A DNA stretch of 64,000 bases, from positions 20,607-84,606 of the forward strand of contig DATKKE010000037.1 in assembly GCA_035543455.1 (NCBI GenBank), written 5' to 3'. The position numbers were made by a program, and so were the translations under genes. Shown one piece after another: positions 35,981 to 44,491 of the stretch (position 1 is its first letter; every line of letters starts with the position of its first letter). The notes under the pieces are model-generated. The model was not told the origin of the DNA. It made no database searches and worked only from the letters and a program-made list of their open reading frames with translations. This stretch comes from CAIKOD01 sp035543455. Lineage in GTDB: Archaea > Halobacteriota > Methanomicrobia > Methanomicrobiales > Methanospirillaceae.

Positions 35981-36321
35981 GCATACCTGCATTCGCGGTA
36001 CGATGCCGGATCTCATCAGGATCTATTTTTATTCATCATGACTGGACCATAACTTGCATTGCGGGCAGGATGGCGTGACATATTTGACCTCCTGAATCTG
36101 GAATCAATTCCGTTACGATCAAGAATGAAGATTTCGACCGATTACATGCATGAATTTTTCAAAATAATTGTTGGGAATTTTTTTTAATTAATACACAGTT
36201 GACTGTTATTATTTTGTTGTGATTTTAGTTGCGGAGAGCATCTTCTTAGAATAATTGTATAATACGTGATCAGGTCTCGCTGTCAGTAAATTTTGAAGTT
36301 CTCGGATATCTCATTTTTTTA
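35981..36321. other. AT-rich intergenic stretch
   Basis: Contains T runs at about 36178-36184 and AT-rich DNA to 36321; no gene or clear structure seen. Probably terminators of the two converging genes. Confidence 0.4.
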
Positions 36322-37065
36322 TTATTTGACCTTTTTTGACTTCTTCTTTGAAAGTTCACCATTAACCGGATCCGTGGGGAAGAACAATGATTCGTACGGG
36401 CGCTCGCCCATGATGGCCGATACCGTATCGGGCCTCACCCCGGTGGAAACAGCGGGTGAAATAAAACGGGTGAATTCTTTCACGAATGTTTCATGACTGA
36501 CTCCTTCCCGTTCAAGGACATACAGCCATGGGCGGGTTACCGAGAGGACACCCATCAGTGTGATCATCAGGTACGTAGTTAACAGGAACGGGTTAAGGTC
36601 ATTACGGATGGTCCCGTCATCAATCCCTTCACGAACGGCATCCTGCCAGAAGTCGCGGCTCATTGAGAATTCTTTCTGGATCTCATCGAAACCAGGATTT
36701 TCTTTGCTGAATCTCTCAACCCCGTAATACCTGATCAGTCGCTGGTAATCCGGGTGCTGGCGGGTGAACCTATAGTACGTCTCTTCCAGGAGAGCAATTT
36801 TTGTCACGCCGGGGACCTTTATTTCCCTGCATTCTCGGTACATTTCATTCAGAATGCGGATTCCCCGCAGTACAATGGTTGAAAAGAGGGCCTCCTTATT
36901 CTTGAAATAGAGGTAAATGGTCGCCTTGTTCAGTTCAGCGATAGTGGCGATCTCATCCATTGAAACGTCATCATATTCACGGGAAAAAAAAAGGGTCTCT
37001 GCTGCATCAATGATTTCTTTTTTCCGCTGTTCTTTCTCCCGTTTTTTCCGTTCAGTGATACCCAT
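36322..37065 (-). CDS. TetR/AcrR-family transcriptional regulator
   Basis: Repressor-type regulator of 247 residues, longer than the usual 190-220. The N-terminal helix-turn-helix is clear: IIDAAETLFFSREYDDVSMDEIATIAELNKATIYLYFKNKEALF (about 18-62). The C-terminal ligand domain is all-helical, and the protein ends in a Lys-rich tail (ELSKKKSKKVK). It lies 120 bp downstream of the flavodoxin-ferredoxin gene on the same strand and may control it. Ligand unknown. Confidence 0.9.
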   Translation of the reverse strand: MGITERKKREKEQRKKEIIDAAETLFFSREYDDVSMDEIATIAELNKATIYLYFKNKEALFSTIVLRGIRILNEMYRECREIKVPGVTKIALLEETYYRFTRQHPDYQRLIRYYGVERFSKENPGFDEIQKEFSMSRDFWQDAVREGIDDGTIRNDLNPFLLTTYLMITLMGVLSVTRPWLYVLEREGVSHETFVKEFTRFISPAVSTGVRPDTVSAIMGERPYESLFFPTDPVNGELSKKKSKKVK

Positions 37066-37185
37066 GGCAGTAATTCCTCACATACAACTCTGAATTCTTT
37101 GTAACCTGATATGAGAAGTGTGTGATCATATTTCCTTCCCGTGGGTTACGTTTCCAGGTCTGCCTGTTTCTTACCGGATCCTGAC

Positions 37186-38010
37186 TCATACAAAGAATTC
37201 CGGTTCCTTTCGCTCTTTATACAACGTACTCACACGCAACGCAGCCTCCCTTACCAGGCCGGATTTTATCGTTCTCGCATGACTGGGGCAGTACTTGATA
37301 CAGGCACAACACGTGATGCAGTATTCCGTGTCGATAACTCTGCTGTTTTCCGGATCGATGGCATCAACCGGACAAACTTCTGCGCAGGTCCCACACTGGA
37401 CACAGGCATCGCTTACTGCAATAAAATCAACATTCCAAAACTTCGAATCTCTCTGGTAAGGATGACACGGCTCTCCCCGGTAAGGATGACAGCCGGGTAT
37501 AGGTACATCAGAGATTTGGTCAACTGAGGGGATTGTAATGAGTTTTTCCTGTATTTTTCGCCCAAATGATTCTGCATGGTGTAAGTCGTCTGCATCAGGA
37601 CGATCTTGGGCCGTTGGAGTTTCGTCATTGGAAAATGAATGTTTCCCGATATAGGCCGCACCAGCGATTGGTTTACATCCACGTTGAGTCAGCGTATCTT
37701 TCAGTTCGATAAGAGCATCTTCATACGCACGGTTACCGTAAACGACGACACAAACAGCCGGCGTATTATGTGCTTTAATCGCATCCAGCCATCCGGTGAA
37801 AAGTGCCGGCACTCTTCCCATGTAGACCGGCACTCCGATGATGAGAAGGTCATCTTCCGATGTTTGTAATGATTGTCCCCTCCCTTCCGGTCTGGTAATA
37901 TCTATCAATTCAACATTAGGTAGATTAATTCCGCGTGCAATTCCCTGAACAACAGCTTTCGTTGTTCCTGTAGGTGAAAAATAAACCTGTTTAAGTGATT
38001 GTATTTCCAT
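37186..38010 (-). CDS. Flavodoxin-ferredoxin fusion (EFR1-type)
   Basis: Soluble electron carrier of about 274 residues. The N-terminal flavodoxin domain has the FMN phosphate loop YFSPTGTTKAVV (about 10-21) and GVPVYMGRVPALFTGWL; the C-terminal domain has two [4Fe-4S] motifs, CVQCGTCAEVCP and CITCCACIKYCP (about 202 and 231). EFR1-family proteins are common in anaerobes; the partner is unknown. The start is ATG 38010 with GGAGG 7 nt upstream, rather than the open frame start at 38052. Followed by a TetR gene. Confidence 0.9.
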   Translation of the reverse strand: MEIQSLKQVYFSPTGTTKAVVQGIARGINLPNVELIDITRPEGRGQSLQTSEDDLLIIGVPVYMGRVPALFTGWLDAIKAHNTPAVCVVVYGNRAYEDALIELKDTLTQRGCKPIAGAAYIGKHSFSNDETPTAQDRPDADDLHHAESFGRKIQEKLITIPSVDQISDVPIPGCHPYRGEPCHPYQRDSKFWNVDFIAVSDACVQCGTCAEVCPVDAIDPENSRVIDTEYCITCCACIKYCPSHARTIKSGLVREAALRVSTLYKERKEPEFFV

Positions 38011-38192
38011 TAGGCTTCCTCCATTCGGGCTCCAGACCTTCTCCTGCTTCAATATTTCCCGAAAGATCGTCTCTTTCTGATCGAAGTCCTTCCAAAATCT
38101 CCGGGTTAGATATTCTCATCCTCGGTTCCATCGTTTTTTACTGCCATTTTTTACTAGTCATCCCTCTCATTATTGAACTTAAGTTATAATAT

Positions 38193-38222
38193 AACTATTG
38201 GTTAATTTTACAACTAATAGTT
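38193..38222. promoter_or_regulatory. Inverted repeat upstream of EFR1-type gene
   Basis: AACTATTGGTT (38193-38203) and AACTAATAGTT (38212-38222) are inverted copies with one mismatch and an 8-bp AT spacer, in a very AT-rich region. It lies about 180 bp before the EFR1-type start. It is a candidate site for the neighbouring TetR protein. Confidence 0.4.
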
Positions 38223-38280
38223 ATTTTTAAAAAGGACTTTTTAAGATCAACGGAAAGTGCATTGCTCAGGTGGCTCCGCG

Positions 38281-38720
38281 AGAATTCTCCCGATTATATG
38301 AAGATTCGTGCCGAATTCGTTATTAGGAAACAATACCTTTTCGATGGCACAAGGAAACGGATGTCAAGGTGATGGATATCGGCCGTACCTCATATCTCCC
38401 GGTCAAGGTTGCTCCCGAGATCATCTCATAGCTCTGCGTTAAAAAACCCGATCCGCAGGGTATCAACGAGCTCGTCTCGGCGGCCATGCGGACCCTGGCC
38501 TTTGCCCACAAGGAAATTACAGGAGGAGATGACCGTGAATCCGATCTTATCCGGGACGGCTATGTAGGTATTCGCGATCCCCTCCGGGAAAACATTCCTG
38601 AATCGGTCAGGTTCGGTCCTGGTAGTGGATTTTGTGATACGTATCGGACATCATCGGTTCCAAAGACGTATCGAATCAGATCAGACTGCTTAATAAGGAC
38701 AGCTGGAAAATCCTGTACTG
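38281..38720 (+). pseudogene. Degenerate coding remnant
   Basis: Protein-like stretches appear in successive frames of the plus strand: MKIRAEFVIRKQYLFDGTRKR (from 38298), then VMDIGRTSYLPVKVAPEIIS, a stop, and VKKPDPQGINELVSAAMRTLAF continuing to DGYVGIRDPL, then LNRSGSVLVVDFVIRIGHH in a third frame. Stops and frame changes rule out one intact gene. The parent family is not recognised, so this is a tentative call. Confidence 0.35.
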
Positions 38721-38726
38721 ATAATC

Positions 38727-38948
38727 ATGATCACCGACCTCGGTCATATAGTGATTTTTGGTCTTCCTATCGCTCTTTATTTCGGGATTGCCACATTTAT
38801 CTGTCTTCTCATAACGGTTACCATCGGTATTCTCCTGGTGAAGAGTGATTACAATATCCCCTTTGCCTGGCACCCGCGGATGGTTGCAATTACTATCGGT
38901 TTTGCACTGATCCATATAACCCTCGTTACATGGCAATATTTCTTCTGA
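38727..38948 (+). CDS. Small two-helix membrane protein
   Basis: Protein of 73 residues with two or three hydrophobic stretches (IVIFGLPIALYFGIATFICLLITVTIGILLV; MVAITIGFALIHITLVTWQYFF). No family recognised with certainty; similar small proteins occur near redox lipoproteins in methanogens. It converges on the cupredoxin gene (34 bp between stops). No strong ribosome binding site is seen, so the call rests on the coherent membrane pattern. Confidence 0.55.
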   Translation: MITDLGHIVIFGLPIALYFGIATFICLLITVTIGILLVKSDYNIPFAWHPRMVAITIGFALIHITLVTWQYFF

Positions 38949-38982
38949 ACATAATCGGGGTACTATAGTAAAAATGGAAAGG

Positions 38983-39384
38983 TCAGGTTACGGTAACAGT
39001 CCCTTTCATCGACGGATGAATGCTGCAGTGATAGGGGTAAGAACCTGGATTATCAAATTCAAAAGAATAACTTGCCCCTTTAGGTAAAGGATCGCTCGTG
39101 AACAGGGCACCCTGTACGATTGATCCCTGAGCGTCATTTATGACCTGATGGTCTGCCGGGTCCTGGTTTATCCAGGTTACCGTCGTACCCCTCGGTATGG
39201 TGATACTTGAGGGAATGAATGCAAAATTCTGGATTGTAACGGTTGATCCTCCGGTTCCAGGGGTTTGCGTAACTACCGTTGTACCCGGTGGCTGGCTGTA
39301 ACTGGTGCATCCGGCGATCATAATGATGACAGAAAGGGTGGCGATCAATGCGACCCAGTGAATAGTCCTGAGAGGATACTTCAT
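38983..39384 (-). CDS. Cupredoxin (plastocyanin-like) lipoprotein
   Basis: Membrane-anchored blue-copper-type protein of 133 residues: hydrophobic leader with lipobox IAGC near residue 25, short Thr/Pro linker, then a cupredoxin domain. The copper ligands are visible: His in DPADHQV and the C-terminal cluster YHCSIHPSMKGTV (Cys, His, Met). The start is ATG 39384 with GGAGTGA 5 nt upstream. It follows the Lipoprotein_15-type gene by 35 bp on the same strand, so both are likely co-transcribed. Electron transfer or copper binding at the outer face of the membrane is inferred. Confidence 0.9.
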   Translation of the reverse strand: MKYPLRTIHWVALIATLSVIIMIAGCTSYSQPPGTTVVTQTPGTGGSTVTIQNFAFIPSSITIPRGTTVTWINQDPADHQVINDAQGSIVQGALFTSDPLPKGASYSFEFDNPGSYPYHCSIHPSMKGTVTVT

Positions 39385-39419
39385 TCGAATCACTCCAATC
39401 ATCCAAGAGGGAAGGAGGG

Positions 39420-40337
39420 TCAGTATCCCCCTCCCCCACCTCCTCCGCCACTATCTCCACTATTATAGTTTGAAGAGTTAGTGGTTAGTTTCATGGTCGG
39501 TATTATCGTTGTAGCAGTCGGCACAGGAGTTGCTGCAACCGGAACGATTCCGGATATGTTGGCAACATACCAGAGGTTATTGAATCCCTGCCCGTTTACG
39601 TTCCCAGGTCTCGTATCTCCGGAATAGTAATACAAAGGTCTTCCCATGAATGCCGTCTGATTCATACCATCCGCCCTGGAGACGGAACTGAAATCCGCGA
39701 CATTCAGGACCGAGGGAGCCGTCACCGGGCTGGCACCGAAGGGCGGCCATGTTTTAGTGCAGTTACCTGTGCAGGCACTCTGTCCTGGCGTATCCTTGAG
39801 GAAATAATACAGGGTCTTCCCCGATGTATCGGTCATGAAAAGACCAAGGCCTGAATTACGAGAAATGAGCACACTTTCGTCGGGCTTAATCACAAACCAG
39901 ACTTTGAGGAAGTTCTCGCCAGTCACGTCGCCAGGTTTTTTATCCCCGGCGTAATAGTAAAGGGGCCAGCCGTAGTACGTGGTCTGTTTTGAACCATCTG
40001 CACGGGTAATAGAGGAAAAGTCAGCTGGATCAAGTGGCGGAGATACCCTGATGGTGCTGACATTGAAGGGTGGCCAGAGACTTGCACACTGCCCGTTGCA
40101 GGCACTTGTCCCATTGGCGGCAACGTCATTTGCGAAGTAATACAGGGTTGTTCCCTGGACATCCACAATTATCGTTCCGAGTGCTGTATTGGCGGTCTTT
40201 ACCGTGTCAGCCGGTTGAACAGTTGGTACCGGCGTGGGTTGCTGGGTCTGCTGCACGGGCTGGGATTGGGTACACCCGGCAATGAGAAGTGCAGAAACGA
40301 CAACAGCAACGAGAATCATCATGGTTCCGGTTTTCAT
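39420..40337 (-). CDS. Lipoprotein with two Lipoprotein_15-type repeats (COG4315-like)
   Basis: Predicted lipoprotein of 305 residues: leader with lipobox IAGC near residue 21, Gln/Pro/Thr linker, two homologous repeats of about 100 residues (GTTLYYFANDV, ACNGQCASLWPPF, RADGSKQTTYYGWPLYYYAGDKKPGDV; and GKTLYYFLKDT, ACTGNCTKTWPPF, GMNQTAFMGRPLYYYSGDTRPGNV). Each repeat has a conserved Cys pair. The C-terminus ends in a Gly-rich tail after an Asn/Ser/Asp stretch. The start is ATG 40337 with GGTGA 5 nt upstream and a TATA box at 40381-40390. Function of this family is not established; redox or heme-related roles have been suggested. Confidence 0.88.
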   Translation of the reverse strand: MKTGTMMILVAVVVSALLIAGCTQSQPVQQTQQPTPVPTVQPADTVKTANTALGTIIVDVQGTTLYYFANDVAANGTSACNGQCASLWPPFNVSTIRVSPPLDPADFSSITRADGSKQTTYYGWPLYYYAGDKKPGDVTGENFLKVWFVIKPDESVLISRNSGLGLFMTDTSGKTLYYFLKDTPGQSACTGNCTKTWPPFGASPVTAPSVLNVADFSSVSRADGMNQTAFMGRPLYYYSGDTRPGNVNGQGFNNLWYVANISGIVPVAATPVPTATTIIPTMKLTTNSSNYNSGDSGGGGGGGGY

Positions 40338-40543
40338 CAGATTCACCCCATAATTACAGGGTGGTCTTTTAACGTTACCTTTATATATTTTTTTAGTTAG
40401 TTTCTTTCCCGTGAAAGGTATCTTTGTTTTTATCACAGGGTACCTGTATGTTCCCTGTGCCTTCATCCCGTAACATAAAGAAAAGAAGGAAAATAATTAA
40501 TTTTATATAGCTCTAAAAAACAAATGCCAGTTCGAGTAAGAAC

Positions 40544-40771
40544 GTGAGTACCTTGGAAAGAGAAGAAGCAATCAAATTATGCATCTGTAATATTTGCCCG
40601 ACCTACGTGAATTGCAACGAATTAATCGCGTTTTGCCTGGCGACGATCGGTACGAGCAAATGTATAACCAGGGAAAAGGGGTGTCTCTGCCCGGGATGCC
40701 CAGTCCATGACCGGGAGAATTTTAAATATGTCTATTACTGCATCCGGGGAAGCGAAATCGAACAACACTGA
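40544..40771 (+). CDS. DUF2769 cysteine-rich protein
   Basis: Small protein of 75 residues with nine cysteines arranged as CICNICPTYVNC, AFC, KC and CLCPGCPV, the DUF2769 pattern typical of methanogens; it probably binds zinc or an Fe-S cluster. The start is GTG 40544, with a TATA box (TTTTATATAG, 40501-40510) about 40 bp upstream. It overlaps the following rubredoxin-flavoprotein gene by 44 bp in another frame, so the two are coupled. Function unknown. Confidence 0.85.
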   Translation: MSTLEREEAIKLCICNICPTYVNCNELIAFCLATIGTSKCITREKGCLCPGCPVHDRENFKYVYYCIRGSEIEQH

Positions 40772-41561
40772 ACCAGTGACTGACTGGAAGTGCAATGTAT
40801 GCGGCTATATTTCCCAGGGTGGCTGCCCGCCAGATGAATGTCCTATGTGTTCCGGCACCGGGAGGGAATTCACAGCAGTCACCGAAGAGAAAAGGCTTCA
40901 ATATGACGGAGGGAAGTTCGATGTGCTCCTTATCAACGGTAGCAATCACCGATCGAACAATACCGGGTATATGATCGATCTCGTTGAGGAGGTGCTCAGG
41001 GACCGGGGTATAACGTACCGGCGGTATAACCTCAATGAATTTCACATCGACCATTGCTGGTGCTGTTACAGCATGAGGGACAACGCCTGCACCTATCCGT
41101 GCCGGAACCAGATTGACGATATGGCAGCGTTCCACGAGATGATCATTGCAACCAAAGCGGTCATTGTCGGTTCCCCGATCAACTGGAATAATATGTCGGC
41201 CCGGCTCAAGGATTTTCTCGACCGCCTGAACTGTATCCAGAACCGGTACCTGTTAAAAAGGCCCGGTCTGACCGAAGGTAAGATAGTGGGGATTACGGTC
41301 TCGGGTCACGAAGATGGTGCAACAAAGGCCGCCATGGATATTTACCTTTACTTTCAGCAAATGGGATATCTATTGGCACCGTTTGGTATCTCTTACAGGA
41401 CACACGGGGCCCAGTTTAACACAAATACCGATTCGGAATATTTAAGAAACGATCCGCTTGTCTTATTCAAGGTCAGGGGAATGGCAAGTAACGTTGTGGA
41501 AATGCTGGACTGTGACCTCGAGGAGAAATTAAAAGGTAAACTCGTGCCTGTCTGCGAATAA
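40728..41561 (+). CDS. Rubredoxin-like + iron-sulfur flavoprotein-type reductase fusion
   Basis: Redox protein of about 277 residues. Residues 18-44 form a rubredoxin-like knuckle (WKCNVCGYISQGGCPPDECPMC), and from about 65 an NADPH-dependent FMN reductase fold (DVLLINGSNHRSNNTGY, GSPINWNNMSARLKDFLDR). Between them is a Cys cluster HCWCCYSMRDNACTYPC in the position of the Isf cluster motif. The fusion suggests electrons pass through rubredoxin iron to FMN, perhaps to oxygen or peroxide; this is inference. An alternative start at 40707 extends into the DUF2769 gene; ATG 40728 is preferred. Confidence 0.85.
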   Translation: MSITASGEAKSNNTEPVTDWKCNVCGYISQGGCPPDECPMCSGTGREFTAVTEEKRLQYDGGKFDVLLINGSNHRSNNTGYMIDLVEEVLRDRGITYRRYNLNEFHIDHCWCCYSMRDNACTYPCRNQIDDMAAFHEMIIATKAVIVGSPINWNNMSARLKDFLDRLNCIQNRYLLKRPGLTEGKIVGITVSGHEDGATKAAMDIYLYFQQMGYLLAPFGISYRTHGAQFNTNTDSEYLRNDPLVLFKVRGMASNVVEMLDCDLEEKLKGKLVPVCE

Positions 41562-41582
41562 CCGATGCACCAGGAGAACGCT

Positions 41583-41589
41583 TTTTTTA
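41583..41589 (+). terminator. Oligo-T terminator
   Basis: T7 run 22 bp after the rubredoxin-flavoprotein stop, partway into a short convergent intergenic region. Confidence 0.4.
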
Positions 41590-41747
41590 TAGCAGGATTT
41601 ATATTTGTCTCCTGAATAGGGAATCAATCGTGTTGGTTCCGTGTAAAAAACACCTCTATCAAAGAGGCAATTCAGTCCGCGATCATCCGACCGGGTCATT
41701 CCCAAACGACGCCGGAAAAAAAAAGAGATTGATGTAAGATGCGGGTT

Positions 41748-41978
41748 TCACATCTTTTCCATCATCGATTTCAACATTTTCATACTTTCGACTTTGAACT
41801 GGAGGTGCTGGATCCAATGCTCTTTCATCATGATCTTCTCATCGAGCATCCTCATCATCATCATCTTTTTAGTCTTGTCATCAAATTTTTCCCACATCAT
41901 CCCCATGCAGGGATCATGGCCGTGTTCCATTCCCATTCCATGTTCCATTCCGATTCTACCTTCGGGTCTTCCAAACAT
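41748..41978 (-). CDS. Small Met/His-rich protein
   Basis: Protein of about 76 residues, unusual in composition: a Met/His/Gly-rich N-terminus (RIGMEHGMGMEHGHDPCMGMMWEKF) and a helical Met/Lys-rich rest (KKMMMMRMLDEKIMMKEHW). The Met, His and Cys content suggests copper or other soft-metal binding, like bacterial Met-rich copper proteins, but no family is recognised. The start is ATG 41978 with GGAAGGA 6 nt upstream. Located among cupredoxin and redox lipoprotein genes. Confidence 0.65.
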   Translation of the reverse strand: MFGRPEGRIGMEHGMGMEHGHDPCMGMMWEKFDDKTKKMMMMRMLDEKIMMKEHWIQHLQFKVESMKMLKSMMEKM

Positions 41979-42145
41979 TGTTATTCCTTCCTTAGACAAC
42001 TACCCGGGACATGGTCCCGGTTTTGTCTTAAGGGCCTTCTAACGAGCTGATGCCATAAATATTTTGACCATCGTTATAAAAAATATAAGAAGAAAAGAGT
42101 CACGGAATGACCAGCTCACTGAAATTTAAATTTTCGGAACAAATT

Positions 42146-44311
42146 TCAATTGTCGGTTTTTGTTATAAACCGGTACATCCCGTTCGGCACGAATATCTCG
42201 AACCTTGCGCCCTGACCCGGAATCCCCGTTTCGGTTATCGTCATACCGGTAATAGAAAGGATTTCCTTCGAAAGGAAAAGACCGAGGCCGGTATGCTTCC
42301 CAAAGCCACGGGTGAATAAATGTTTTTTATCGTCGGCAGATATTCCCGTACCGTTATCTTCAATAATGATGATGAGATTCTTTTCATGGATCCTGGAAGA
42401 GATTCGTATAAAAGTCATGGTATCTCCTCCATATCGGAGTGCATTATCCATCAGGTTGTAAAATACCTTTTCAAAAAGTGGATCGGCAAAAACTTCGAGA
42501 TCGGTTCGATCAACCTCCACAGGGATGTTGTGCAAGGCAATGGCAGAAGCGGCATATCCTATGATTGAACTTACGTTCTGCCAGACGGGTTCCTTAACAC
42601 CCATATCCTGGTAATCCCGTGTGAAACTGATCTGCTTCTGGATTGTTTTTGCCGCTTCTTTCTCTTTGGCAAGATATTCGACTAACAAGGGATTAGCCTC
42701 TTCTTTTTCCGATAATTCGAGATAGCCCAGGAGGACCGTCAGCTGGTTAAGGATATCGTGGCGGGTAATACTCGACATAAGGTTCAATTTTTTACCTGCC
42801 AGGGCCAGTGCATCTTCCGCACGTTTTCGTTCGGTAATATCCACGACGAAAACCAGCACGCCCGTTACCTCACCTTTTTCATTCTTCAGGGGAATTTTAT
42901 CGGTCTGCACCCACAGGACCTCTCCGGAAGCGGTAGGCATCTGTTCAACTATCCCGATCTTTGGAATTCCTGAACTGATGACTTCCAGGTCATCCTTGTA
43001 ATATTTCTCCGCCATGTCCGGAAATAAATCGAGAGTGTTTTTTCCCTCGATTTCAACAACCGGTAACCCGAACGCTCTTGCTGCTGCCGGATTTACCCTG
43101 ATAAAATTATTTTTCGTATCTTTATACCAGACCATAGCGGGGGCATTATCGATAATTGCTTTATGATCGGCTGCAAGCCTCCGGAGTGCCATTTCATCCC
43201 TTTTCCGTCGCGTTTCATCCTTTTTCCGTCTCGTTATATCCCGGACTACGGAAAGGACGATTTTTCTTCCCTGTATAGTAACGACATGGGCATGTATCTC
43301 GACAGGTACGATTGTGCCATCTTTTCTGCGATGCCCGGTCTCGAACTCCGCATGCCCGGCCGTCAGCAACGAATTTCCAATCTCTTCAAGAGGACGACTG
43401 TGATATTCGGTGCTGAAATCGAGGGGATTCATTGTCAGTATCTCCTCACGGCTGTATTGGAGCATTTGGCATGCCACATTATTGACATCAATAAACTGCC
43501 CGGGCAAGCCCCGTTCATCGATTTCATGCATGTGAATCGCATCGTTAACCGAGTTGAAAATTTCCCGGAATTTTTCCTCGCTCTCCTGGATCTGTTTTTC
43601 GGCATCTTTCTGTGCCGTTATATCATGGGCAATGACCGATGCACCGATAATTCTGCCCTGGATATCCTTTATTGGGGAGAGAGACAGGGAAATTTGTATT
43701 ATTTTACCGGCTTTTGTGACCCTCTCGGCTTCATACCGCTCTATGGTTTCGCCATGACGGATCCTGTCGAGCAGTCCCCTGTTTTCTTCAACCCGATCGG
43801 TGGGGATAATGCGGGAGATTGAAGTACCCGTCATTTCCTCCGATGTGTACCCGTAGAGATCTTCCGCCCCGGCGTTCCAGTCAGTCACTATACCGTCCAG
43901 GGTCTCACCGACGATAGCATCCCGCGATGACTCGATTACAGATACCAGTCTCCGGCACATCTGCGTGTCGGAATGGGCCCGTGCACTCAGGTATGCTATG
44001 ATGGCGCCGACAATTACGAATACGACAGAACGTGCAAAAGCGGCAATTATATCGTTCGATGTGGGGTGACCGATCCCAAGTACTAATCCGCAATATACTC
44101 CAGAGAGGAATATTGCGAAAATTACGCCTCTTCGCGGATAATAATATGAAGTGAGAATTATGGGGATATAGAACAGGTGCGAGAGTACAATGGTAATCCC
44201 GATGAGCAGTCCGTAGATATTGATTAAAAGTGTTACAATAGTGCTGACAACGATCAAGGTCAGGATGAGGTACGGTCTTTTCCAGACCTCATCAAAGAAC
44301 AAGAATTTCAT
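42146..44311 (-). CDS. Membrane-bound PAS histidine kinase
   Basis: Sensor kinase of 721 residues: four or five membrane helices (about 12-110), three PAS domains (about 120-240, 245-370, 385-505), a dimerisation/phosphoacceptor helix with RHDILNQLTVLLGYLELSE (about 520-540), and an ATPase domain (NLMDNALRYGG, IIEDNGTGIS, GFGKHTGLGLFLSKEIL). The RHDILNQL phosphoacceptor form is typical of methanogen kinases. No response regulator is adjacent; the CheY-like protein at 50.5 kb might be a partner. Signal unknown. Confidence 0.92.
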   Translation of the reverse strand: MKFLFFDEVWKRPYLILTLIVVSTIVTLLINIYGLLIGITIVLSHLFYIPIILTSYYYPRRGVIFAIFLSGVYCGLVLGIGHPTSNDIIAAFARSVVFVIVGAIIAYLSARAHSDTQMCRRLVSVIESSRDAIVGETLDGIVTDWNAGAEDLYGYTSEEMTGTSISRIIPTDRVEENRGLLDRIRHGETIERYEAERVTKAGKIIQISLSLSPIKDIQGRIIGASVIAHDITAQKDAEKQIQESEEKFREIFNSVNDAIHMHEIDERGLPGQFIDVNNVACQMLQYSREEILTMNPLDFSTEYHSRPLEEIGNSLLTAGHAEFETGHRRKDGTIVPVEIHAHVVTIQGRKIVLSVVRDITRRKKDETRRKRDEMALRRLAADHKAIIDNAPAMVWYKDTKNNFIRVNPAAARAFGLPVVEIEGKNTLDLFPDMAEKYYKDDLEVISSGIPKIGIVEQMPTASGEVLWVQTDKIPLKNEKGEVTGVLVFVVDITERKRAEDALALAGKKLNLMSSITRHDILNQLTVLLGYLELSEKEEANPLLVEYLAKEKEAAKTIQKQISFTRDYQDMGVKEPVWQNVSSIIGYAASAIALHNIPVEVDRTDLEVFADPLFEKVFYNLMDNALRYGGDTMTFIRISSRIHEKNLIIIIEDNGTGISADDKKHLFTRGFGKHTGLGLFLSKEILSITGMTITETGIPGQGARFEIFVPNGMYRFITKTDN

Positions 44312-44491
44312 TATCCGATTCCTCGGGCCTCTCGTAATCTGTTATTTATAATGTCGTAATCCATTAAAAAATCACCCCGGATCGTTGATGTATTCCATCC
44401 ATGTTCGATGAAAACAAAGAGGTTTCAGGGGTAACAGGGGTCTTTCCGAGAAAGATTGCGTAATCTTTCCCGGAAATGTCAAAAAAAGGTA

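Noticed and set aside
40544..40771. DUF2769 gene as antisense noise of the minus-strand frame in this region
   Set aside because: The Cys pattern, upstream TATA box and coupling to the next gene support the plus-strand gene instead.
43163..43822. 219-codon plus-strand open frame opposite the second kinase
   Set aside because: Shadow of the PAS region of the kinase gene.
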